Assembly: GCA_020746835.1 (NCBI GenBank)
Contig: JAGPNK010000011.1
Span: 1,054,001 to 1,118,000, forward strand
DNA: 64,000 bases
Direction: 5' to 3'
Source: Stachybotrys elegans
Taxonomy: Eukaryota > Ascomycota > Sordariomycetes > Hypocreales > Stachybotryaceae
The notes beneath the pieces were generated by a model that had not been told where the DNA came from, ran no database searches, and saw only the letters and a list, made by a program, of their open reading frames with translations. Positions 1 through 13,667 of this stretch are shown here, piece by piece. The first letter of the stretch is position 1. Every line of letters starts with the position of its first letter. Both the position numbers and the translations under genes were made by a program.

Positions 1-32
1 TAGACCAGAACTTCGCTGCCTCGTCTCGCACC

Positions 33-1310
33 ATGGCCGAGGACCAATCCAGCAGCACCCAGGGCCGCCTAGGCCCTCCCTCGCCCGTCTCCACCAGCTC
101 TGCCATTGCTGTGGGCAGCATCTCCAACGTCGCCGTCATCCAGAGCATCGAGCAGGGCACCTTTGTCTCCGACGGCGACCCAGACGACGACACGCGCAGC
201 TTGACCGAGAGCATCCGCCAGCACATTGTCGACGGCGGCCTGCGCTACCACGCCTACCATGCCGGCCAGTACGCCTTCCCCAACGACGAGACGGAGCAGC
301 ATCGCGAAGACCTGAAGCATCACCTCATCCTCTACCTCTGCGACAATAACTATTTCTACGCGCCTGTCAAGCCACTCTTGGAGGAGGGCATCGAGGTCCT
401 TGACCTCGGCACAGGGACGGGCAAGTGGTGTATGGAATGTATGTCGCTCACACTCGTCTGCTCTACTCACTTGAATGGCACAGGACTGGGCTAACTCCTT
501 CACGTTTGCAGTGGCCGACACGTACCCTGCCACAACCTTTCACGGCATGGACCTGTCGCCGATACAGCCAGACTGGGTGCCCGAGAATGTGCTCTTCGTC
601 GTCGATGACATCGAGCACGAGGGCGGATGGACGTACGGCGAGGAAAGGTTTGACTACATCCACATCCGCCACACCATCCACTCGATACGAAACCGTCCCC
701 AGATGTGGGAGCGTATATACGAGTAAGCCACACGCACCCTCCCCCCCGCTTCACCTCCAATGCTGATGGCAAACTCCCCAGGCACCTGAAGCCGGGCGGC
801 TACGTCGAGATCCAGGAATTCCACTACACAATTGGGTGCGACGATGACTCGTGCGACGGCCCTTACGCCTTTAGAGACTTTCTCCGCTACCTCCGTGACG
901 GCATGGCCGCTCTCGGCGCCGACCTCGATGCCATCCTGCATGTCGAGGGCGAGCTCCGCGCCGCTGGCTTCCAGGACATTTGCTCCAAGCAGCTCAAGTG
1001 CCCCAACGGCCCGTGGCCCAAGAGGCGACGCCTGCAGGAGTGCGGCCACATCCTACGAGACACCATCATGTGGGGGCTGAATGGCTTTGCACGACGTCCC
1101 TTCCGTGACGGGCTGAACTGGACCTTGCTGCAGATCGAAATGTTCCTCGTCGACGTCCGCAAGTCGCTCAGCGAGGAGGTCAATGGCAACCCCAAGTACC
1201 ACGACTACTTCCCCTTGCACAACATATATGCTCGCAAGCCTCTCAATGCCCAACAGCCGCCTGATCCTGCGACCGCCGCTACTCCGGCACCAAAGGAGCC
1301 ATCTCCTTAA
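33..1310 (+). CDS. LaeA-like SAM-dependent methyltransferase
   Basis: Three exons (33-438, 512-722, 782-1310) give 381 residues. The first intron has a GTATGT donor, the second GTAAGC, and both restore an uninterrupted methyltransferase fold. Motif I (LDLGTGTGKW) lies at about residues 122-132. It is followed by the post-I HGMDLSPIQP segment and the VVDDIE acidic motif, then LKPGGYVEIQEF. This arrangement is typical of the large fungal family of class I methyltransferases related to the secondary-metabolism regulator LaeA and to TAM-domain proteins. The N-terminal 60 residues are Ser/Pro-rich and look disordered. The substrate cannot be told from sequence; such genes are numerous in fungi and most are not LaeA itself. 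There is no biosynthetic cluster beside it, although the left edge hides its upstream neighbour. The ATG at 33 is the first in frame. Confidence 0.88.
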
Positions 1311-3018
1311 GGTTGGTATATGAAATGGGATGGAGTCAGGGACATTATACGACTTACTAGGGTGCTATATAGCGAGATGATTCTCTCGCACTAGCCTTCT
1401 ATATAGGGAAGGGGGCGCATTGGTGGGTTTACACGGCATATTGGGACGAGATTTATCTCTACGAAGTGATGAAAATAGGACTCTTTTGTTGCGGCTTGGA
1501 GCATTGGCTAGATACGCGGGATACGGGGTACACTGAGATTCTCATGGTCACAATGGGAAGGGAAATAATTAGATCCCAATAGATGGCATCTGGTACCATG
1601 TTCCTGATACCCAGACCTAAGGTTGTTCATCAAGACTTGGCGGCACTGGTTAAGAGGGTCACCATCATATAAAATGACATTCACAACATCAATGCTCCCT
1701 CTGAATGACTCGTTGCGTCGAGAGTGAAAGCCACCAGCCACACAGGAAGTCCGTGGCATATCTCGGTGTTGTCGGTCGTCCTGCCTTCCGTGTTCCCCTG
1801 AGGGTATCATGTCTTCTTCCGCATTGGCGCAGATCTCGGGGGGTCAGGGTTGTTCAAGCTCATAGAGACTGCTGCGGGCATCCTGATGATGCGTGTTCAT
1901 CCATTTCCACGCTGCCGTATCATTGCATTACTCGCCTCCGCCATCTTCATCACCCCCCGTCCTTCCTCATGATGAGAAGAAGAAGGATACCGTAGAGGTG
2001 GAAGAAACAGTGGTAGGAATCGCTACTAAAGAGAATAGACAAGAAGCGTGATACCTAGGGCCCCAGCAACCAAAAGCAGTCGTAGACAGTACAACTGAGG
2101 CCATCGTCATGAGGGTAGCCGAGTGGACGAGATAACGCCCTTCCCTGTTTTACTGAGCATTCTTACTATGGGTAACGCGCCGCATCCTCACCCATATAGT
2201 GGTCCGTCTAACAAGTGACAAGCGTCTGTTGACAGCACGTCAACCAAGGATGCTCCTATTCAGCCGCTCCCTCGGCCAACATCTCCCAACAACACCATGT
2301 TCATCAATCGTTGAGTTGTTCCTCCGAGCATAGATACTCATTCTTCAGCACAGCTCATCCAATTCACCACCGGCGGGATCTACTGCTCTCCATGAACGCG
2401 CTCTCGGGTAGGAGCTCGCCATCTGAGACCTTGTCAACAGCATCGAGTCAACATCCCAACCTCCTCCACCATCACTTCGACATAACCCGAACCCATCATC
2501 ACATCAGTCTCATAACAACATATATTCATATGAACATGCATGACCTAGTCCTGTTCATTACATCTGCGCCACCGGCACCGTAATCCATGATAATCGAAAT
2601 CATCAGTCAAACCCCCCCAAGTCTCAGATCTATAACGACCCTCATCAAAGACCAAAGACACGCGACATAAACACCCACCACCACCGGGCCAACCACCAAG
2701 GGCAGCCACGCCATTCACCATTGTCCAAGGCTCCAATCGCCGATCGAAGGGTTTTTTTTCTTAGTTATTCAATCCGAGCACAAACTCAATCTGCCTTTTC
2801 GATCTGGGACACGCACGCAGCCTCCCCCCTCCCCCTTCGCGCCGTATAAACATGAGATGATACCGCATTCCTCGCCGGCGCGTCACGCTGGGGGGGAGGG
2901 GACGAGTCATTTCTTGACATTGGATTGCTCTGCGACGAAAAGGCTTGGCATCGACGATGGTTTCACCATGGTGGTTGTGTTAGATCCCGTAGACGCGTTG
3001 GACACGCCGTCCCGCGAC

Positions 3019-3039
3019 GGGGGGGGGGGGGGGGGGGGG
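3019..3039. repeat. 21-nt poly-G tract
   Basis: An uninterrupted run of 21 G residues. Runs this long are unstable in replication and hard to sequence, so the true length may differ. Confidence 0.9.
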
Positions 3040-6037
3040 CCTCCTCGAGACATGAGCTGCGTAGCGGACCGCGTCGTGTCTGTGGATTATAACGCGCGGA
3101 AAGCACCATGGTAACTATTACGTATGGTGTTTCAACGGAGTTGCTGGTGAAGCTATCGTGTAAGTATGGCTGGGCCACGGATAGACCATCATGCAATGCC
3201 CGTGTAAGAGGTCTTTAGTATAGTAGATATGGATGGACGCTCACCTGACTTCAACTCGCCACCGTTATTTCTGGCACATCATAGACCTTAACATAGAAGC
3301 TTCTTACTAGCTGTCCCGTGGCAACTACCCACAGCCATTGCCGTTGATGGGGTCTACGTCCAGTCACCACCCTGATACTGCACTCCAAACATCACTTACA
3401 CTCATCTACCCGGCGTCTCGAACAGTCATATGAGACTCGGAGTCTACCTTGGCGGTTCTTTTACACTCCAGGCTTCACTCCCATCCTCTCAGACCCAATA
3501 TATCTTGTAAAGACCACTTGTCCCCAAAATAACATCGACTCGCCCGTGAAGATTGGCGCTCAATTTACACCAAACTCTTCACGCTCTACGACCCCCCACC
3601 GGAGGAGTACGCAAGATGGATATTCGCCTCGCCTCTATTCGCTCGCCACCCGCTCTCTCTCTCTCTCGGGTGTGCAAGGCGCCCATGTGAGCTCCGAATC
3701 TCACGATGAATCACATCACATCTGCACGTCAAATGAGGCTGACTGCCCGGCCGTCTGGCAACCAACCACGCGAGCTCATCTACCTAGATCCCATATTCCC
3801 GGTACGCCCGTGTGCATGTGATGGATGTCTTCACCTCCCTTGATCCAATGGCTTCGCGCTCAACCCCCTTGTCTACGCAACCCACCAATCGCTGCTTCGA
3901 GAAAGCCCATTCCATGGGCTGCTGCCTAGCAAATCGATACGCCTTCTCTCGCACACCCTCTCGCTCCTCGTCCACCCTATCACCACCTACAAGCGCCGGT
4001 GGGGAGGGAGAACCCTCGCCGCAGCTGTCGTCATGCCCTTCTACGTGTACACCAAGAGATAAGGAACGGTGCGTTGTCCCTCGTGTGGCAACATGAGCAG
4101 GGTCACTCTCTTGCTCTCTCCTCAACAGAAGAACGAAGGAGAAGGAGTGAGAGAGATGGCTATGAGTCATAAATCAGGTTTTTTTTTTCCACCCCCAGCA
4201 GACAAGACGTCCCTCGCTGCTTACACAAGCACCACTGGCTGGTTGACACCTAAAATCCACCGCTCGGGCACTTGTGTGGACAAGCTGAAAGAAGAAAAAG
4301 CCCGCAGCGCAATACATACGTAGGGATAGGATTGCGATGCTTGCTGGTGGACCAAAAGGACGTCAAAACAGAGTGTGGCGACACACCTCGGCGCAGACAG
4401 ACACCCTACCAGCAGCAGCGCCGCATTTGCGCACCCAAAACCCCCCCGTGGCAAAATGCCGTACTGTAAAAGCGCCCAAAGGAGATAGGGAGACAGATGT
4501 CCTACGCCCGGATGGAATGCCGATGGAAATCCATGGAATAGTGCGCAAATCCGATGTGCGCAAACGATCATCAGGGGTCTCGGGGGAGGCGAAAAACCAA
4601 GAGAGACTAAGGCGACAAATGCCCATGACGGAGATACGGAGTATAATGATGAAGAGGAGCAGGCCGAAAATGGCCAATTTGTAAGTCAGTCGGAATGTCG
4701 ATCCGGAGGCGTCAGCGGAGTTTTGGTGGAGAAAACCCCCTCCAAAAATGCACCGCAAAAAAAACAGACCAGTTGCAGTTTGGAATGTTTTGTTTTGTGT
4801 GCGATTTTTGTGTGTGTGTGGCCAAAGCTCGGCCGAGTTGACGTCACGTGCATGAATTCGAGGAGATCGGAAAGGTGCACCGCCACAAATGCTGAACCAC
4901 GTGGCTGAAGCGCAGCGGTTTGATGATCCTTTGGAATCAGGTTTCGCCTATCTGTCTGGGCCATCATCATGTGAACAGACTCGGCTGTGGCGATGGGCAA
5001 ATCGCGACAATGTCGCGCCTCTCTCTCCCTGTCTCGCATAGCGCTCAGATCGAAGGGGTCTTGCAAAATTTTCCACCACCTCACAAGCCACAAGGCATGC
5101 AAAGAAAAAGCAAAAGAAACAACAGAGACAAAAATTCTACCATGGTAATACCCTGACGAGGGCAGAGAGAGCCTCATGCATCTCCCTCACTCACACCCAG
5201 GTTCAGCCACGCCGCACCGCAAGTGATGTAGCACGGCCAGGGGGAATGTTTTATGTCTCCGACAGGGGGGAGGGGGGTGGTAGCAGCCAGAAGCAGCAAA
5301 CGCAGAGACGCAGAGATGCAGAGGAAAAAGAAAGACCGAAAAGAGCACCTCTGCTCCCTGCCGCTGCACTCATCATTGGTTGTTGTCTCGTTTGCCTGCA
5401 AGTCCGCCGAGTTGAAGATGGTACACCACGGCTGACCCTTGGAATCGCACCAAACAAGCATTCATTCCATGGGTCGGCCGGTCAGAGAGGAAACAGCTAA
5501 AAAGGTTACACATCAACTGAAAATTTTCCCATCCTGGTAACCCGGCTTGGTCTGATATTAGTCGCAAGCCAAAAGACGGCACATCAAAGCAATGGCAGAA
5601 AAACCAGGTGCGATACTGTAATCAAGGAGGCCGGCAGGATTTCAGGTATGGGACAAGGAGGGCCAATCCTTGCCTTGCTCGCGGGAAGGGGGGTGGAATG
5701 TGCGCAGCCCCCCCCCGTCTCTGTTAGGGTGCTGCCTATCACATTTCCTGTAAATGAGTTTGGTCGAGATGGGTGGTAGCAGGAGTGTGCCGACAAGGAA
5801 CAAGCGCCCAAAGGATGCACAAGAAGAAAAGGAACCACGATACTGGACGGGAAAGGGAATACAGGGGAAAGAATCTTCTGCCAGTCAGACCCCCCAGTGC
5901 ATGCATGTCTTGGAGTAAGAAGGGTCCTTTTTTTCTTCCTTTCTTTTCTTACTCTTTTTTTGTAAGACATATACACACCACAAAATGAGGGATCGCTGAG
6001 GAAAGAGGAGAAACGAGAAAAAGAAGGTCGGCCAGGG

Positions 6038-6066
6038 CGCACACACACACACACACACGTGTGTGC
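6038..6066. repeat. CA microsatellite ending in an inverted repeat
   Basis: A (CA)n tract runs straight into GTGTGTGC at 6059-6066, which is the reverse complement of the tract's beginning GCACACAC. The unit can form a hairpin or left-handed DNA. Confidence 0.85.
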
Positions 6067-7937
6067 AGGCATCACACCTCCAGTGCGTTGGTAGTGGGAA
6101 CGACGGGGGGGGAGGGAAGAGGGACTGAGTGCGCGCCCGCGCAGTGACGCAGTTGCTACTCAGCCTAGGAACCTGAGGATGGAGGAGTTGGGTATCATCG
6201 CATTGCGCCTGGCGCCGCTGGCCGCTGGCGCTGCTAGGCGGCGGCGCTGCGAGATAAAATCTGGCTCGTCCGCGCCTGGCATTGGCTGGGCCAGACGGGT
6301 GGGAAGGGGAACAAGCATGATGCAGTGGCCGGGACGACGGCCTTCTGCGGTACAGCGCAGCATCGTTATCGCTCTTGTTGTCCTCGTCCAACCGAGAGCG
6401 ACAAAATAACCCAGCGCTGCCTCTGTCGCACAAGAGTCAGGCTCTGTCGCAGCTCCGGCGCCATCTCCCTAACCGATCGCATCATCCGTGCTGTGCAGGG
6501 AGAGGCATGAAGGACGTGAAATGAGAGACTGAACAGTCATAATTAAAAACTGTGACGGAAAACTTGGTGCGGGTGGTGTGGGCTCTGTCGCTGCCCGTCC
6601 ATCGTCATCCGTCCGTCCATCCATCTCATGTCCAAGCCACCCCCCTTCTGGCTCGAGAAATGAACGGCTCTTGGTCGGCCCAAGAGGGCCTTCCGCTATT
6701 GTGGGAAAATTGGAGGGTTTCATCGCCCACAACTTGCGATTTTCTTCAATGGAAGCCCGTTGAACGGGCAGTGGGCTTGGCAGCAGCAACAAGCAGCACC
6801 ACTGCCACTGCCACCACTGCTACCCTCCCTAATGTCCTGTGCCTTGCCTTGTCATGTCTTGCCTTGCCTGTACTTGCTGTATGCTGCCGTCGCCTGCGTC
6901 CTGCATGCGCGTCCTGGTGCATTGGGATGCCATGGCGAACAACTTCCGGGACGCAACGCACAGCTTGTCCTGCATCCAAGCCGCAGCCACGACGCATAAG
7001 TCACGTCCCACCGGTTTGCTGCTCTCACTTGTTTTTCATTGGAGATTGAAAATTTTCGTCGAATGGCCATTTCTGTGGGAGATTCCATACGTCATCATGC
7101 CCTAATTTCCTGACACGCCCCCCTTGCCGAAAGGGGGCTGCATGGGGAGATGGGGAGAAGAGAGGAGGACCGAAATTCTGATGAGTGACACTTTTTTTTT
7201 TTATTGACCACCATGGTCCCAGCTCCGTCCCTCGTCCTCCTCCTCCAATAACCTGACCAGGGGTGTGGCCACAGCAAAGCAGAAAGAAAAGAAGAAGAAA
7301 AAACTTGGATCTTGACAGATTGGCGGTCGGTTGACACTCAACTTTTGCTCATGAGCGCACACTTGCGACAGGCTTCCAGGGCCCGAAACCTGGCAACGGA
7401 GGCAGCGAAAGAGTCGGTGAGGATGCTTCGTTGTTGTGATTGATTCAGTAGTCCCGCGATGCCTATTTTTGGGGAGGCCAGACGGAGCCATGGTGTTTTC
7501 GATATCCAACCACAACCACCAGCCAACAGAGACGGCGCACTTGGGGTCAGATCAGCTAGGGAGGGGTGGCCCCCTGCCCGCACATGCATTAGCCCGTGCC
7601 GTTATAGCCAAAGAACACTTTTCAATCAAATCTGCAGACATGTGAGGGTGATGCGGATGATATGAGGCGGCGGAGCAACCAGAGCCCATGTTGGATGGAA
7701 ATTCGATGCGACTGAAAGACAAGAGGGAGGGTGCTGAAGAAGCCACCATCCGTGTGCCAGTACCGGCAGTCCTTATCTCGGCCGACTGACAGGCCTCGGG
7801 TCTGTCTGTCAACAGAGGGGCACTAGGTCATCGTGTTGGTCCTCCTATCTGTGCGGGCGGTGTTTGGGCCGGCCACAGGGCGGGCAGGCGGATGTAATTA
7901 TGATTACCTTATTATGGTTTGCGGTTGGCAGTGGTGT

Positions 7938-7960
7938 GTGCGGTGCGGTGCGGTGCGGTG
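7938..7960. repeat. GTGCG pentamer array
   Basis: About 4.6 tandem copies of GTGCG, inside a longer GT-rich stretch that continues to about 8020. Confidence 0.85.
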
Positions 7961-10900
7961 ATGCTTGTTGTGCGTGGTAGTGGTGTGTGTGTTGTGTTCA
8001 TGTGTGTGCGCGACGTGTCTCGTGGATGCACCAATAGCATGTAATGCGGGACGGACGTGCAGCACTGGCGCCCGATTCGACGAGAATGCCTGGGCTTTGG
8101 ACATCAATACAGCCAACGACGGGTTCGTTGGGAGACGATACATGAATGACACTCGTCCTTTTTCCTCTGCCCTATGAGTCACATTTTTGTTGTCGCACGC
8201 CTCGCACGTCTTTTCCTATGCGCTCGCTGGGGATCTTTCACCGTCTGCTTGTTTTTCTGCGCATCCCCTGGTTATCGCTGGCCGGACGGGCCGTGTCCGC
8301 GGATGGCAGGTTGCCGTTCACTTGCCTGTGGTTTATCTCTCAAACGAGGATCCTGTCTGCCCTCCCTTCCTCTCCCTTCCCAAGACCTCCCAAGAGGTGA
8401 CTCCTTCCTGGTCGGGTGGTCAGAGCGATGGGATGAAAATTTTTTCCTCCCTATCCTTCGGCTGGCCCTGTCGTTTGCTTTTTGTGTGACTGCGCTGAAC
8501 CCGGCACCTTTCTGCTTCCCATCTGATGCCGGGCCATGGATTCTTGATGAAAGGGGCAGGGGGATTGACCACACTTTCGCACTAATCACCACCGCGGCGA
8601 CGGCTGGCAGCTAGGGTGCGCCGGAGGGTGTGAGCACGACGCACAAGGCATGAAGTGGCCTTTTTCTGGAAACCGACAAGGTAAGCAAAGGATCCACCAA
8701 TCTTCAGGGGGGAAGAAGGCTGTGATGAGGGGGGTGTGGGAAAGGGTGTGCCCCTTGGCGCAAGGGGGTGGTTTGCTCATCGATTCGTGTCCGAGCAAGG
8801 GCCATGAATCTCGGTGCAACAAGGTGAAGCCACACACCGAACAGTCTGCGTCGTACTGTGCGTACTGGACGGGACAGACGGGTACGTAGGTCTGATGGCT
8901 GAGCCGGCATAGCGAAGAAATGACTCCCATGCGCACGTACTCACGGGCGCATAATGTGTGGCGAAATTGAATAAATTATCTCGAATCAAACAGGCGCCAG
9001 GCATCGCATGACGTGGGCGGCCGGCATCTGTCTCGTTTGCGGCTCGCCATTTGGCCTTCCCAAGATGTCCTCACGTGGGCGTTGAGCAAAACATCCATCA
9101 CAAAGGAGGCTGCCCACTGAAGAAGCTCAGTCCTAGCGGGAGAAGGGTGACATGACAGCGCGTGGAAGATTTGTGGGAGGTGCATTAGGGCGTTCTAGGG
9201 TGCCGCGAGCCGCTACACACTTTGTAGTAAAGACCAGCGGTTGGCCTCTGGGTTGACGGACGCACGTCCACTGAACGCACGCGAATCTCCATTCTCTTTC
9301 CATCAAGGAGGGTCCTTGCTCCGGCTGGGCCTGCCCAGAGTGGCTCCTGGCGACAAGGGGGGTCCCCGGAAGACTCCAGCCACCCAGGATATTGGTTGCT
9401 TCAATGCTCTCTCACGAGCAGGCGAGCAATTTGGCACGGACGCCATGACAGGCGGCTGCCTGATTTAGGGGTGATTTGAAGACTCATCCTCGACCGTGCT
9501 CTTCTGTTGGGGGGGCGAGAACCCCAAGGTGACGACTGAGGGGCAATCGTCAAATGGTTGGTTGCAGCCTGGACCAGATCTCATGCGTATATGGACTTGG
9601 GAGTAATTGGGCAACAGCGTGTCTAGTCTACTTGCATGTGAATATCACACCAAGCAAGGCCTGTCTCATTTGATGCCGTTGTTGTCAACCATGTCCTTGG
9701 TGTGCCTTGTGCCATGGATAATGCCTTTGTCTGCTTCTCGTTCGCTCTCAGGTGGCACGGAGTTAAGCACGAGTAGCCGAGGCGGCTGATGATGCGTACG
9801 AATACTCGAGGCAAGCCGCAGACTGTGAACCCTTCTGGTGGACAGCTGCATGAGGATCAGCCGCGACAAACATGGCAAGCATGGTTATCTTTCCCTCTTC
9901 CGCCTCCATGGCTGACGAGGCTGGCTCCGAGAGACACTTGTTGACAGAAGGATTAGCCGCGGCCCATTGTGCCTTCTTAGTCAAGCCCAGTCGGAAACAA
10001 TCCTATTCGTCTGCCAGCCACCCGCTTAGGATGCCCACTTGCCGTTGGGGGTAGGTGGGAAAAGGTGCGCGCCGCCGACCAATCCGGACGGCGGCGCATC
10101 CGGCCGCATCCTACAGTGGCAAAGCGCGTGCGGAGAGAAGATGGGCCTTTGCGCACATCGTCAGCTAGGTGGTGGCCTGGCCCGTAGATGTGCAAAACAC
10201 CTCCGCACCAGTGTGGACTGCAACTTCGCGACTCCGAGCGGCACCAGCAGCTTGTCCTGTTCAGTCATTATGCCCAGAGCAAAGGCGGCACGACTTTGCA
10301 CCTTCCTACAATAGGAGGCCCAGGTGGTGAATCGCGAGAGTTTGGCTTCGTCCGCGCCATCCCGGCATTACGTTGCACATGTCTCACATCGAGGACTTTG
10401 TCCTCACGGAAGTCATACAGAGATTCTCGGAGAACCTTGTACGGGGTCTGGATCGCTCGGCCTCTTGCATGCATGTGTTGCCTTGATGAAGTGCTGTGCC
10501 TCGGTGGCGCCACAGGATCTTTGGTCCAAGTCCGAAGGTAAGGTGCTGGCTGTACTGTATTTGGCCAGCCGAGTCCGACGAGTGCAGCCAGCACTATTCA
10601 CGTATGCAACGATCCTTTGCTGCACCGTACCAGCTGCTATGCGTATGGTAGAAATCAACGCATTCGTCCAATCAAGTCGGGTCGAGCTGCACGCTGTGTA
10701 CCCCAATCACATCAGCTTTTTGTCCATGTGATGGTTGTAGCCTGTGATTGCCATACTGAATAGGCAATGAGCATGCTGTGATGGTGTCGTCGTCTTACCC
10801 ACTGGTCACAAGGAGTATCATGCTTCCACCTGGGCGCTTGCGCAATCCACTCGAGGGCCACGCGAGATCTGGCAGCCTATGCACGAAAGCAAGGCTGTGG

Positions 10901-12900
10901 CATAGCTACGTAATGCCAGACAAAAATCGATGAGATCAAGGTGAGAGATCGAGCTGATAAAGGCTGGCGGCTTCCGCCCGTGAGCCCACTTGCTCATACT
11001 GAGGGCTCTGCATCTACGTGCGCCCACTGCTGCCTGTTACTGCAGTTGATCCAATCGCCCATTGACTATACACACCGCGCGAGGCCAAGTCGTCCAAACC
11101 GGGCGTGGCGACGGTCGACAACATTCGTGCTATCGACATTCGTCGACGCGACAGCGACTCCACTGGCCACTATCAGTTGGTTGATTCAGATCGGCACAGA
11201 CTGAAGCAACGGGCTCCCTTGAGGAAGTCCTGATAGCTTCGCGGCTTCGCACATGGGGAATCCGCTCTGGGGTGCATTAGATCCCTGAAGCCGGACGCGT
11301 TCCCTCGGTTCCGGAGTGGCTTTTAGCTCAACATCAAAATCCCATCAAGTGGCTCGTATTCGGGCCACAGGGCACAGGGGGGCAGAAGACGCAATTTGGC
11401 AGATAACAATCGGCTGTATCGACAGCAAATTCGCTGGGGCCCAAGCCACGAGGCGAGCAGGGGCAAAAATTTTTCCAGCAAGGACAGGATCTCTTGCGGA
11501 CTCGTGTTGCGCGAAGAGCCGTGGTCCGTGGACAGTTAGCAGAAGGCAAAAGTGCACCCACGGTCAGGGTCATCTCGCTTACACCGTCCCGGTAAATTGG
11601 ACCAGACGGCCTCGGTGGAGCTGGGAGCAATACCCGGAGAATTCGAAACTTGACGGCTTTTCTTTTACTATCCAGCCACTCTTTCGAGGCTCTCCTGCCA
11701 GGGTGTGTGAGAGCTGTCGTTCGGGCCGTCTTGTAATTGACTGTCTGGCGCCCTGGGAGCTGGGTCGCAAGGCAGCAGTAACAAACAAGACGGAAGCTTG
11801 GAACGGCAGGGGACAAGCTGGTGGATGTTGGTTCCATTGCATTGGTTGGTTGTGGATTGACTGATTGGTTCAACGGACCTGTCGCACACGCCTGAAAGGA
11901 CACCTTGGCTGGCCAGAGTCAGCGACTCAGCGACTGGTACCAGCGGGATCCGCCCTTGGATTGGCTGGCAATTGTCGGGCAACTTGGGCATTTGCCTCAA
12001 TCATCAGCAGCACAGGGGAGGCTGAGTTTCGTCCTCTATCCATCTCGGGCAATACGACCAGTGTTGTGGAATCAAAGTACGAGGGCAACGTCCCGTAAAA
12101 GTCTTGTCAGCTCGGGCCAAAGCGATCGCAGGCGTCTGCGTCATTCGGACCCTGGCCCGCTGAGCGTCTCAACCGACGTCGAGGACGATTCGTCGAGTGA
12201 CGTTTGCCACTGGCATCTGCAACGTCCGACGGACAGGACATCCATCGCATCAGATCGCGGGTCAGGGCGCGCGTGCATATAGAGCGTGCAGACCGTGGAC
12301 GTGCGTGTGTGGGCAAGGAAGTCCGATCCAGTGGATTCGCGTGGAAAATTAAGGTGTTCACATCTCGCGCTGCCAGAGTCGGTTTCACCGTGCAATTTCT
12401 CAGCACTCCAGCACTGTGTGGCTTGCGCTGGAAGGTTCCGCCTTCCCACACCGGGCAAGAACTGGGCAGCGAGCGGCGTGACTAAGCTTACCCCTGCCTT
12501 CCTCGAGCCCTCCCGTTAGCAAGCGCACAGCACAAAAGCTCCTGCTCCTGCTCCTCCAGCCGCTGAGTCTTGCACTTCTAATCACACGCCCCCTCCATCA
12601 GGTTGCGAAGGGCGGGTTGTTGGCAAAGTCCTACAGGGGTCTGGATGACTCCCTGGAAGAAGGAAAGAAAAAAAAAATTACACACACACGCCTAAGCATT
12701 CCCCTGCCCTGCCTGGACTGTTGTCCCCTTCATCCCTACCCCTCTACCCCTTGTAAATTTTTTACGGTGTCCCGGACCGGTCCACAGGCAAACCACACCA
12801 CCTCCATCAACCACGCCCCTCCCCCTGTCTCGCAGCAACAAACGTACAGCCTGGCCTGGCCCATCCTTTGGCTACTCCCTTGCTGGTCCTGCCCACACAA

Positions 12901-13667
12901 TAATATATAGTCTATCCAGACGCACACACGCACCAGAGACCTTCCTCCTTCCCTCTCTTCCACCATTTGGCTTCAGCCAATATTTCAGACATCACAACCA
13001 CAACCCTCCCCATTCACTGCACATTTGTCAGCTGCAGACGGTCTGCCCGCCCGGTACACCGTTTGATTCGCTCGTTCGTTCGCGTCCCCGACTGCCAACG
13101 ACCTGCCCGTGTCAGCACAGCCTCCTACACATCGACCATAGCCGTCGACGTGTTTCTTGACCACGCTCGAAACGCCCAGCGTCTTCGACTCGCCACACAG
13201 CCAGGTTCTCCCGGATCTGGTATAAAAGATTCCTCTACCAGAGGAATTCCCTTGTCCATAACCATCGGTCATGTTCGCCGCAACAACACAATTTAACCTC
13301 CACTCTTCCGGCCTGATACCAAGGTGACGGTCCTTCACCCACATATAAAAAGACACGCGCCACTCCACCTCCAAAGATTTTCACTTTCATCATTTCTTTT
13401 ACCCACGTCTTTTTTCTATTTTCTTCGTCCTCCGCTCTACCAGATAAGTTAATCTGGAGCAAAGAAGGAAACTATAAAGAGGAGACAACACAGCGTCCGC
13501 AGACGCACGCGCGACATACCCGCACTCCCAACAACACCAACAACCCCGAACCCGTTCTTGACAGAACTGCACCATTACTCGCAGCCGCAGGAGCAACCGC
13601 CTAGTAGGAGGCGGTTGAGGAGAGGAAAGTCAGCGAGGACTTTGCAGCTAGAGGAAGAATCACGATC
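12901..13667 (+). promoter_or_regulatory. Promoter and leader of the 413-residue gene
   Basis: This CT-rich, C-rich block precedes the ATG at 13668. It carries three TATA-like words: TATAAAA at 13221-13227, TATAAAAA at 13344-13351 and ACTATAAAG near 13472-13480. If the first is used, the leader is about 400 nt long. Strong pyrimidine bias just upstream of the ATG is usual for transcription start regions of filamentous fungi. A leader intron cannot be excluded. Confidence 0.5.

Larger units (their letters stand above)
1311..12900. other. Long stretch without a recognisable gene
   Basis: I find no convincing coding region here on either strand. Open frames of up to about 190 codons occur (for example 11316-11864 plus and 11334-11903 minus). 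They overlap each other on opposite strands, have erratic composition, lack any family motif and cannot be joined through plausible introns. The sequence is of mixed base composition, not strongly AT-rich, so it does not look like a heavily RIP-mutated transposon graveyard. It contains homopolymers and simple repeats (listed separately), many CT-rich patches, and short TATA-like words. It could hold long regulatory DNA, long untranslated leaders, non-coding RNAs or decayed sequence; none can be shown by reading alone. Confidence 0.55.

Noticed and set aside
11316..11903. Overlapping frames of 182 and 189 codons on opposite strands
   Set aside because: Neither has protein-like composition, motifs or a promoter, and they cannot both be genes. 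Kept as non-coding with some doubt.
1311..13667. Search by eye for tRNA, 5S rRNA or terminal inverted repeats
   Set aside because: No B-box-like GGTTCRANYCC with a matching A-box, no 5S-like block and no paired terminal repeats were found here or in the other gaps.
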